From positions 310,001 through 374,000 of the forward strand of contig NZ_MBQE01000003.1 in NCBI RefSeq assembly GCF_001696535.1: 64,000 nucleotides of DNA. Reading direction: 5' to 3'. Under the pieces are notes generated by a model. That model saw only the letters and a list, made by a program, of their open reading frames with translations, did no database searches and was not told the DNA's origin. Shown in pieces: positions 58,149 through 64,000 of the stretch. The DNA is from Stappia indica (GTDB lineage: Bacteria > Pseudomonadota > Alphaproteobacteria > Rhizobiales > Stappiaceae). The first letter of the stretch is position 1; each line of letters begins with the position of its first letter. Both the position numbers and the translations under genes were made by a program.

Positions 58149-58628
58149 ATGGACGCTACTGCATGGTCTTTCGTCGGCCTCATCATCTTTCTGGCGATTA
58201 TCGTCTATGTCAAGGTTCCCGGGATGATCGGGACCTCTCTGGACAAGCGCGCCGAGTCGATCCGCAAGGAGCTTGAGGACGCCCGCCGTCTGCGCGAGGA
58301 GGCTCAGGCCCTGCTGGCCGACTACCAGCGCCGCCGCCAGGAGGCCGAAAGCGAGGCCGAAGGCATCGTCGCCGAAGCCAAGCGCGAGGCCGACCGCCTG
58401 ACGCTCGAGGCCAACGCTGCCCTCGAGGACCTGATCGCCCGCCGCACAGCCGCTGCCGAGCGCAAGATCGCCCAGGCCGAGTCCCAGGCGATTTCGGAAG
58501 TGCGTGCACGCGCCGCCGATATCGCGGTGGCCGCCGCCGAGACGATCCTCGCCAAGAAGGTCGCCGGCAATGTCGGCGACGAGCTGCTGGCCAAGAGCAT
58601 CGAGGAAGTGAAGACGCGCCTCAACTGA
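58149..58628 (+). CDS. atpF: ATP synthase Fo subunit b
   Basis: A 159-residue stator subunit with one N-terminal helix (residues 4-25, WSFVGLIIFLAIIVYV) and a charged coiled coil to the C terminus. GAGGA precedes the ATG. It ends the Fo operon, with a perfect-stem terminator 29 bp past the stop. The F1 genes are not in this window, consistent with the split atp loci of Hyphomicrobiales. Confidence 0.96.
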   Translation: MDATAWSFVGLIIFLAIIVYVKVPGMIGTSLDKRAESIRKELEDARRLREEAQALLADYQRRRQEAESEAEGIVAEAKREADRLTLEANAALEDLIARRTAAAERKIAQAESQAISEVRARAADIAVAAAETILAKKVAGNVGDELLAKSIEEVKTRLN

Positions 58629-58657
58629 GACGGGTTTCCCCTCCATACAGCTTCGAG

Positions 58658-58687
58658 ACGGCCCCGCTTGCGGGGCCGTTTTCGTTT
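58658..58687 (+). terminator. Intrinsic terminator of the atp operon
   Basis: A perfect 10-bp stem ACGGCCCCGC (58658-58667) with GCGGGGCCGT (58670-58679), a TT loop, then TTTCGTTT. Same tail style as the gcv terminator. Confidence 0.9.
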
Positions 58688-58751
58688 GTGCGGTTGATCG
58701 GGAGGTCGTTGCAGACGCTGCGGTTCGCAGGAGATCGCGGCGGGCGCTGCG

Positions 58752-58796
58752 CCCCTCTGTCGGCTGCGCCGACATCTCCCCCTCAAGGGCGGAGAG
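58752..58796. repeat. Short palindromic repeat, family B, copy 2
   Basis: Matches 25331-25376 with hairpin GTCGGC-TGC-GCCGAC and the following CTCCCC/GGGCGGAG arms. In both places family B lies to the left of a family A copy, here by only 27 bp. Confidence 0.75.
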
Positions 58797-58823
58797 GTGC
58801 GTGACGCGCTCACCACATCCTCG

Positions 58824-58983
58824 GCTGTCATACCTGCGAAGGCAGGTATCCAGTATCCGCTGGAGCGGATGGTGGCGCGAAAGCGGTCGTCTCCGGCTGT
58901 CCGGCGGCAGCGCCAGGGCCTGAGCCGTTATCTTTCGGGGGTACTGGTTCCCGGTCTTCGGCTTCGCCGAAACCGGGATGACA
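58824..58983. repeat. Three-armed intergenic repeat, family A, copy A4
   Basis: A 160-bp copy of the second subtype: left hairpin ATACCTGC/GCAGGTAT (loop GAAG), inner arm CCAGTA/TACTGG, right hairpin CCCGGT...ACCGGG with inner TCGGC/GCCGA. Both hairpins differ from A1 by paired changes. It is nearly identical to A5. Confidence 0.88.
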
Positions 58984-59066
58984 TCCTGCGCGCGGAGTTC
59001 ATGTCAGAGGATCGTTTCCGCCGTGCCAGCAGGCCCGTCTGTCTCCTGCTCCAGTCTCTCCTTTCG

Positions 59067-59103
59067 TCTTCCCGGACGAGGCCGAAGGCCGAAGATCCGG
59101 GAT
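59067..59103. repeat. Palindromic repeat, family C, copy 2
   Basis: Related to 25540-25575: TTCCCGGA at the left, GGCC-GAA-GGCC centre and TCCGGGAT at the right, between the two family A copies. Confidence 0.65.
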
Positions 59104-59157
59104 CGGGGAGGCACTGGCGTTTGCGGCGGTGTTCGGGAGCCTGTCGCGCGGCCCTTG

Positions 59158-59198
59158 GCTCTCCGGTCCCGGGTCGCGCTTCGCTTGCCCGGGATGAC
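59158..59198. repeat. Palindromic repeat, family D, copy 2
   Basis: Close match to 14608-14650 with CCCGGG at 59168-59173 and 59188-59193 and a GTCGCGCTTCGC centre. Confidence 0.65.
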
Positions 59199-59406
59199 GA
59201 ACCGAGAGGTGGGCGGGCTCCCGCCACCGTTCCGGGAACGAATGCGCCCCGGCGCGCAGCTCACGCTTGGCCGGGGTGACGGCCGAGGGGAGGTGAGGCC
59301 GTGCCGCGTTCTCAAGCCGTCATTCCGGCCGCAGGCGATGCCGGAGAGCCGAGACCCATTGGCACGCTCGGCAGGTGTGAGGCGGGAGGCGCTCACCACA
59401 TCTTCG

Positions 59407-59566
59407 GCTGTCATACCTGCGAAGGCAGGTATCCAGTATCCGCCGGAGCGGATGGTGGCGCGAAAGCGGTCGTCTCCGGCTGTCCGGCGGCAGCGCCAGG
59501 GCCTGAGCCGTTATCTTTCGGGGGTACTGGTTCCCGGTCTTCGGCTTCGCCGAAACCGGGATGACA
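59407..59566. repeat. Three-armed intergenic repeat, family A, copy A5
   Basis: A 160-bp copy nearly identical to A4, displaced by exactly 583 bp; the only difference I see inside the element is T to C in the CCGC(T/C)GGAGCGG segment. It ends 78 bp before the rnhB stop codon. Confidence 0.88.
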
Positions 59567-59644
59567 TCCTGCGCCCAGGGTTCATGTCGGAGGATCGTTT
59601 CCGCCGCTCCTGCGCCCTGCCCTCTACCGGCATCTCCGCCCCGC

Positions 59645-60307
59645 CTAGTCGTCGCGCAGACCCAGCGCCACGGCGACGGGACGGAAGCTGCGGCGGTGCA
59701 GCGGGCAGGCGCCCTTCTCTGTCAGCGCGGCAGCGTGGCGGGCGGTGCCGTAGCCCTTGTGCCCGGCAAATCCGTAATCGGGAAAGACCTGGTCCATGCG
59801 GGCCATCAGCCGGTCGCGGGTGACCTTGGCGACGATGGAGGCGGCGGCGATGCACAAGAGCCGGCCGTCGCCCTTGATGGCGGCCTGTCCCGGGCAGGGC
59901 AGGCCGGGAGGCACGTCGCGCCCGTCGATCAGGCAGGCGAGCGGGGCAACGGGAAGGGCGCGGGCCGCGCGGGCCATGGCGAGCAGGGTTGCCGCGCGGA
60001 TGTTGCGCGCATCGATCTCGCGCGGCGAGGCGAGCGCCACCGCCACGAAGGAGGTCTCGAGGATCTCCTCGTAGAGCTGTTCGCGGCGCGCCTCGGTCAG
60101 TTTCTTGGAATCGGCCAGCCCGTCGGGGACCGCCTGATGGTCGAGAATGACGGCGGCCACTGCGACCGGCCCGGACCACGGGCCGCGGCCCGCTTCGTCG
60201 ATGCCCGCGAGCCGTCCTTCGAACTGCCGTGACAGGGCATGCTCGGCCAAGGGGTCGAGATCCGCCGGCAGGGCGAGCTCAAGGGCGGTGGACAGCGAAA
60301 GATACAT
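59645..60307 (-). CDS. rnhB: Ribonuclease HII
   Basis: A 220-residue enzyme that nicks at ribonucleotides in DNA. Catalytic residues are Asp37 and Glu38 in GIDEAGRGPWSGPV and the Asp of ACLIDGRDV; IVAKVTRDRLM and GHKGYGTARH are also family marks. The ATG at 60307 gives a normal N terminus; its ribosome site is weak. The radical SAM gene ends 76 bp upstream on the same strand, so the two may be co-transcribed. Confidence 0.95.
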   Translation of the reverse strand: MYLSLSTALELALPADLDPLAEHALSRQFEGRLAGIDEAGRGPWSGPVAVAAVILDHQAVPDGLADSKKLTEARREQLYEEILETSFVAVALASPREIDARNIRAATLLAMARAARALPVAPLACLIDGRDVPPGLPCPGQAAIKGDGRLLCIAAASIVAKVTRDRLMARMDQVFPDYGFAGHKGYGTARHAAALTEKGACPLHRRSFRPVAVALGLRDD

Positions 60308-60383
60308 GTCGCCAAGGTTCCGCCTGGCGCGCGCCGGCGCAACTGCAATCTTTCGAAATCCACCGGGCTTGCGCGGTTTTGTC

Positions 60384-61523
60384 TCAGAACAGCTGAAGCT
60401 GCACACCGCCGGCGGTCGGCGGGATGAACAGTTCGGTGGTCAGCGACTTGCGGCTGCGGTTGATCCCCAGCCGCTTGCAGGCGAGCGCGAAACGGTTGGC
60501 GAGCTGCTTGGCATAGGGGCCGTCGCCGCGCATGCGCTTGCCCCATTGGGCATCGTAGTCCTTGCCCCCGCGCATGGAGCGGATGAGGTTCATGACATGG
60601 CGGAAGCTGTCCGGCCGGTGGCGCAGCAGCCAGTCGCGGAACAGCGGGCTGACCTCGATGGGCAGCCGCAACAGGATGTAGCCGGCGCCGGTGGCGCCGT
60701 TCTCGCACGCCGCCTCCAGAATCCGTTCCATCTCGGAATCGGTGAGCGCCGGGATCACCGGCGCGATCATCACCGAGGTGGGAATGCCGGCCTGCGACAG
60801 GCCGCGGATCGCCTCCAGCCGCTTGGCCGGCGTTGCCGCGCGCGGCTCCATCGCGCGGGCGAGCTTGCGGTCGAGCGTGGTGACGGAGAGGGCGACACGC
60901 ACCAGCCCGCGCTCGGCCATCGGCGCCAGGATGTCGAGATCGCGCAGCACAAGCGCCGACTTGGTGACGATGCCGACCGGGTGGTTGCACCGGTCGAGCA
61001 CGGAGAGGATCTCGCGCATCAGCTTCCGCTCCCGCTCGATCGGCTGATAGGGGTCGGTGTTGGTGCCGATGGCAATGGTGCGCGGACTGTAGCTCGGGCT
61101 CGACAGCTCGCGCTCCAGCAACTCGGCCGCATTGGGCTTCACCGTCAGATGCGTCTCGAAGTCGAGGCCGGGCGACAGGCCGATATAGGCGTGGCTGGGC
61201 CGGGCAAAGCAGTAGATGCAGCCGTGCTCGCAGCCGCGATAGGGATTGATCGAGCGGTCGAAGGAAATGTCCGGCGATTCGTTGCGCGTGATGATCGTGC
61301 GCGCCCGCTCTTCCTGCACATGGGTCTTGAGCGGGGGAAGCTCGTCGAGGCTGCCCCAGCCGTCGTCGAAACTGTCGCGGCTCTCTTTCTCGTAGCGGCC
61401 GGCCATGTTGAGGCCGGCGGCCCGGCCGCGGCCGCGATGGGCGTTGACGCTGGCCGACAGCGCCTCCTCGGAGGCGTCCGGCAGATCTGTCTCGGTGGGG
61501 TGCGTGTGTGCCGGAATGGCCAT
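60384..61523 (-). CDS. PA0069-family radical SAM protein
   Basis: A 379-residue radical SAM enzyme. The 4Fe-4S cysteines are Cys98, Cys102 and Cys105 in NPYRGCEHGCIYCFARPSH, a spacing shared with spore photoproduct lyase-like proteins; TNTDPYQPIER follows. The reaction is unknown; a DNA-lesion or nucleic acid substrate has been considered for the family from fold similarity only. A polar N-terminal 75 residues precedes the barrel. It lies upstream of rnhB, a frequent pairing. Confidence 0.9.
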   Translation of the reverse strand: MAIPAHTHPTETDLPDASEEALSASVNAHRGRGRAAGLNMAGRYEKESRDSFDDGWGSLDELPPLKTHVQEERARTIITRNESPDISFDRSINPYRGCEHGCIYCFARPSHAYIGLSPGLDFETHLTVKPNAAELLERELSSPSYSPRTIAIGTNTDPYQPIERERKLMREILSVLDRCNHPVGIVTKSALVLRDLDILAPMAERGLVRVALSVTTLDRKLARAMEPRAATPAKRLEAIRGLSQAGIPTSVMIAPVIPALTDSEMERILEAACENGATGAGYILLRLPIEVSPLFRDWLLRHRPDSFRHVMNLIRSMRGGKDYDAQWGKRMRGDGPYAKQLANRFALACKRLGINRSRKSLTTELFIPPTAGGVQLQLF

Positions 61524-61701
61524 GGGACTTCCCGGATGTTCCCTGTGGGTCGATGACTAGGAACATAACAGGAACAAATCCGCCTGGGAAGCGGGCAGAC
61601 GAGGCGGGGGAGATGAGGGGCAAAGAAACAGGGGCCGAAATGCAGACCGCCCCGTCTCTGCAGGGAGAGACGGGGCGGTCGGGCAGGTAGCAGTGGCTGG
61701 A

Positions 61702-61935
61702 TCAGCCGCCGCTCTTCTCGAGCATGGCCGTGTACTCGGCCTCGGACAGCGTGCCGTTGCCGTCGGTGTCGGCGGCGGTGAATGCCTCCTCGGTGACGTT
61801 CGGCATCACGGCAGTGACCTCGGTGAAGGTCAGGTCGCCGCTCTGGTCGGCGTCGGCCGTCGCGAAGGACGTGTCCTGGGCGTAGGCGGTGCCGGCAAAG
61901 GTGAGGGCCGCAAGGGCGATCAGAGTCTTCTTCAT
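61702..61935 (-). CDS. Small exported EF-hand protein
   Basis: A 77-residue protein. A Sec signal covers residues 1-19 (KKTLIALAALTFAGTAYA). The mature part has two EF-hand loops, DADQSGDLTFTE (28-39) and DTDGNGTLSEAE, with all Ca2+ ligand positions filled. It probably binds calcium in the periplasm; no partner domain is present. GGAGG precedes the ATG at eight bases. It is isolated, 178 bp from the radical SAM gene. Confidence 0.88.
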   Translation of the reverse strand: MKKTLIALAALTFAGTAYAQDTSFATADADQSGDLTFTEVTAVMPNVTEEAFTAADTDGNGTLSEAEYTAMLEKSGG

Positions 61936-62275
61936 GGTGTTGGCCTCCATGTGAGCCTGTATTCGGTACCGCAGGTCTTGGTCTGTGTGTACCGGTGGGG
62001 GCGTCGTGCCGTCCACGAGAGAAAAGGTGGTGCCCCATCTGGGCTCGTCCGCGTTGTCGGAAGGGTCTTTTCGGGGAGAAACAATGGCGTAACAAAGATG
62101 TGTCCGGATTGTGAAGTCGGATCTATTCAGGAAATCTGCGGGGTTTCGCCGCGTTGCTCAGAATATATAGGTACAAACGACAGGGGTTGCGGAAACGAAA
62201 CAGCCCCGGAGAGGCTCCGGGGCTGCGACTGTCACACGGCTTGTAGGCGGGCGAATGGCCCGAAAGGCGAATTCG
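61936..62275. other. Gap upstream of the EF-hand gene
   Basis: A 340-bp gap holding the EF-hand promoter region and the terminator of the metallo-hydrolase gene (62192-62225). It is AT-richer near 62040-62190. I see no further gene and no clear -35/-10 pair. Confidence 0.5.
62192..62225 (-). terminator. Intrinsic terminator of the Tat-exported metallo-hydrolase gene
   Basis: A perfect 10-bp stem CAGCCCCGGA (62201-62210) with TCCGGGGCTG (62216-62225) and loop GAGGC; on the minus strand it is followed by TTTCGTTT. It lies 50 bp past the stop codon. Confidence 0.87.
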
Positions 62276-63244
62276 TCAAAGGGCGAACTGATAGGCCGCC
62301 GGGTTCCAGCGGTAGCTTTCGCCGGTCGCCTGGATGTAGCCGAGGGCCGGGAAAGGCATGTGATAGCCAGTGACCGGGACCCCGTCGGTCGCCACCATGT
62401 CGAAGATCCGCTTGCGTGTCGCGGCGGCCTTCTCCTTGTCCATGTCGAAGCGGACATGCCAGTCCGGCCGCTGGATCGAGGCGACGAAATGGTTGGCGAC
62501 GTCGCCCCAGATCAGCAGCCGCTTGCCGCCGCTCTCCACGTGGAAGGACATGTGGCCCGGCGTGTGGCCGGAGGTGTCGATACCGGTGATGCCGGAGACC
62601 ACCTCGCCGCCGTCGCCGATGAAGGTCATCTTCTCGGCCAGCGGCGTGACGTTGGAGCGCACCAGCGTGGCGACGCGCTCGGTCGGGCCGGACATGCGCT
62701 CCTCGGCGGACCAGAAGTCGTACTCGGCCTGGCCGGCGACATAGCGGGCATTCGGATAGGTCGGCGCGCCGCCGCTCATCAATCCGCCGATATGGTCCGG
62801 GTGCATGTGGGTCAGCACGACGATGTCGACCTGCTCCGGCGTGTAGCCGGCCGCCGCAAGCTGGCTCGCCAGCGTGCCGGCGTCGCCGCCGAGGCCCGTG
62901 TCGAACAGGATCAGCTGCGAGCCGGTGTTGACGAGCACCGGCGTGAAGCCGTTGACCATCTTCTCGGACGGCAGGTTGTTGGCCTCCAGCAGCTCGGCGA
63001 CGGTGCCGGCCTCCTGGTTCTCGCCGAAGGTCGGGTGCGGCCCGTCCATGGCGCGCGCCGCATCGAGAATGGTGGTGACCTCGAAGTCGCCGAGCTTGAT
63101 GCGGTTGAAGTTCGGGTTTGCTGCGCCGAGCATCGGGGCCTCCGCGCGCGCGCGCGTCGCGCCGGAAATGACGGCCGGGGCCGCAATGGCGGTGACGGCA
63201 GCCCCTGTCAGCAGCGTCCGGCGGTTGAGACTGAGTTCGATCAT
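62276..63244 (-). CDS. Tat-exported MBL-fold metallo-hydrolase
   Basis: A 322-residue protein. The leader has a twin-arginine motif (SLNRRTLLTG, Arg8-Arg9) followed by a mild hydrophobic stretch to about residue 35 (ARAEA), so it is probably exported folded with its metals. The core has THMHPDHIGG (His146, His148, Asp150, His151), GHTPGHMSFHV and a late GYHMPFPALG, the set of a two-zinc lactamase-fold hydrolase. A lactonase-type substrate is possible but not shown. Two 15-bp direct repeats lie just upstream. Confidence 0.9.
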   Translation of the reverse strand: MIELSLNRRTLLTGAAVTAIAAPAVISGATRARAEAPMLGAANPNFNRIKLGDFEVTTILDAARAMDGPHPTFGENQEAGTVAELLEANNLPSEKMVNGFTPVLVNTGSQLILFDTGLGGDAGTLASQLAAAGYTPEQVDIVVLTHMHPDHIGGLMSGGAPTYPNARYVAGQAEYDFWSAEERMSGPTERVATLVRSNVTPLAEKMTFIGDGGEVVSGITGIDTSGHTPGHMSFHVESGGKRLLIWGDVANHFVASIQRPDWHVRFDMDKEKAAATRKRIFDMVATDGVPVTGYHMPFPALGYIQATGESYRWNPAAYQFAL

Positions 63245-63260
63245 GTCGTTCTACCCTCCC

Positions 63261-63290
63261 TGGGATCAACAAAGCTGGGATCAACAAAGC
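63261..63290. repeat. 15-bp tandem duplication upstream of the metallo-hydrolase gene
   Basis: The 15-base unit TGGGATCAACAAAGC occurs twice, perfectly and head to tail, beginning 17 bp upstream of the ATG. It lies where the 5' untranslated region or -10 region would be. Confidence 0.85.
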
Positions 63291-63378
63291 TCCGTTGCGG
63301 CACTTAGGCCCCGCCGGCATCGGGGGAAGCGGCGATCACGCATCCGTGAAGCAAGGGCCCGCGCGGGCGGGCGGCGGC

Positions 63379-63936
63379 TCAGGCCTCGCGCAGCTTGCCG
63401 CGCTTCAGGTGCTCGTCGAGCCGGGGCATGATCTCCACGAAGTTGCAGGGCATGTGCCGGTAGTCGAGCTGCCATTTGAGAATGCCGTCCCAGGCATCCT
63501 TGCAGGCGCCGGGGGAGCCGGGCAGGACGAAGACATAGGTGGCGTCGATCACGCCGCCGGTCGCGCGCGACTGGATCGTCGAGGTGCCGATCTTGTCGTA
63601 GGAGATGCGGTGGAAGACCTCGGAAAAGCCGTCCATCTTCTTCTCGAACAGCGGCTCGATGGCCTCCGGCGTGACGTCGCGCCCGGTGAAGCCGGTGCCG
63701 CCGGTGGTGATCACCACGTCGACGTCCGGCGAGGCGGTCCAGGCCTTCACGGCTGCCCGGATCTTCTCCACGTCGTCGGTGACGATGGCGCGGTCGGCAA
63801 GGCGGTGGCCGGCCTCCTGCAGCCGGGCGACCAGCGTGCCGCCGGAGCGGTCCTCCTCCAGCGAGCGGGTGTCCGACACGGTGAGGACGGCAATGTTGAG
63901 CGGAACGAAGGGGCGGCTGTCATCAATGCGATGCAT
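63379..63936 (-). CDS. moaB: Molybdenum cofactor biosynthesis protein MoaB
   Basis: A 185-residue MogA/MoaB-fold protein that adenylates molybdopterin or a related step of cofactor synthesis. NIAVLTVSDTRSLEEDRSG opens the fold; VDVVITTGGTGFTGRDVTPEA is the substrate-binding core and VFVLPGSPGACKDAW the C-terminal loop. Length is normal for MoaB. Its start is 64 bp from the window edge, so any upstream partner is not visible. Confidence 0.95.
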   Translation of the reverse strand: MHRIDDSRPFVPLNIAVLTVSDTRSLEEDRSGGTLVARLQEAGHRLADRAIVTDDVEKIRAAVKAWTASPDVDVVITTGGTGFTGRDVTPEAIEPLFEKKMDGFSEVFHRISYDKIGTSTIQSRATGGVIDATYVFVLPGSPGACKDAWDGILKWQLDYRHMPCNFVEIMPRLDEHLKRGKLREA

Positions 63937-64000
63937 CGGCGTGATGATCCTCTTGCGGCCTGACGGCGGGTAGCATTTGCCCGCAAGGATAGGGCGGGTC

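Larger units (their letters stand above)
58629..59644. other. Repeat-rich gap between the atp operon and rnhB
   Basis: A 1016-bp gap with no gene, the longest in the window. In order it holds the atp terminator, B2 (58752), A4 (58824), C2 (59067), D2 (59158) and A5 (59407). A4 and A5 lie in a 216-bp near-identical duplication (58808-59023 and 59391-59606). Open frames carry the IPAKAGIQ-type repeat peptide and are not called. Confidence 0.75.

Overview
The window is high-GC, densely coded chromosomal DNA from an alphaproteobacterium. The gene content points to Hyphomicrobiales (Rhizobiales), most likely a relative of Stappia, Roseibium or Pannonibacter; this placement is inference from gene order and protein style. 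Supporting signs are a CcrM-type methyltransferase, an Fo ATP synthase operon with b and b' subunits and no F1 genes beside it, an aa3 oxidase cluster with CtaG and SURF1, an ArsR/AHSA1 pair, and family proteins such as DUF2093, DUF4170, DUF6101 and IalB. I found no rRNA, tRNA, CRISPR array, prophage or intact insertion sequence.

Layout: 0.1-2.4 kb holds a metallo-hydrolase, a patatin lipase and a MOSC protein on the minus strand. 2.5-4.7 kb holds a CPA2 K+/H+ antiporter and DUF2093. 4.7-10.2 kb is a tightly overlapping minus-strand envelope cluster (lpxK, waaA, DUF374 acyltransferase, DUF4170, cysQ-like, pmbA). 10.5-17.1 kb holds DUF6101, ubiA, purD, a fluoroacetate dehalogenase-like hydrolase, tldD and an IalB protein. 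17.8-25.2 kb is the cytochrome c oxidase cluster (coxB, ctaD, ctaB, a 51-residue protein, ctaG, coxC, an L,D-transpeptidase, DUF983, surf1). 25.9-28.3 kb holds a peroxiredoxin, a stand-alone DsbD N-domain protein and YqgE. 28.6-35.0 kb holds thrC, an M16 peptidase, a GNAT and a 7TM-PAS-GGDEF-EAL protein. 35.1-39.2 kb holds AHSA1/ArsR, rnhA, thrB, ispH and a lipoprotein. 39.2-44.6 kb is the glycine cleavage operon (tandem glycine riboswitch, gcvT, gcvH, an OsmC protein, gcvPA, gcvPB). 45-52 kb holds a hemerythrin, ccrM, amn, a 2OG oxygenase, mutY, a DciA-like protein and a DsbA-like protein. 52.2-58.6 kb holds smc and the Fo operon. 59.6-64 kb holds rnhB, a radical SAM protein, an EF-hand protein, a Tat-exported metallo-hydrolase and moaB.

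The longer intergenic gaps hold the least explained material: five copies of a 153-167 bp repeat whose predicted arms show compensatory base changes, plus shorter palindromic families that cluster with it. Two copies lie in a 216-bp near-identical duplication. Other points of interest are a haloalkanoate hydrolase with every known fluoroacetate dehalogenase active-site residue at identical numbering, paired operator-like palindromes before the AHSA1/ArsR operon with the second framing the ribosome binding site, an OsmC gene embedded in the gcv operon, strong hairpins isolating atpE within the Fo transcript, and an EAL protein with a degenerate GGDEF site.
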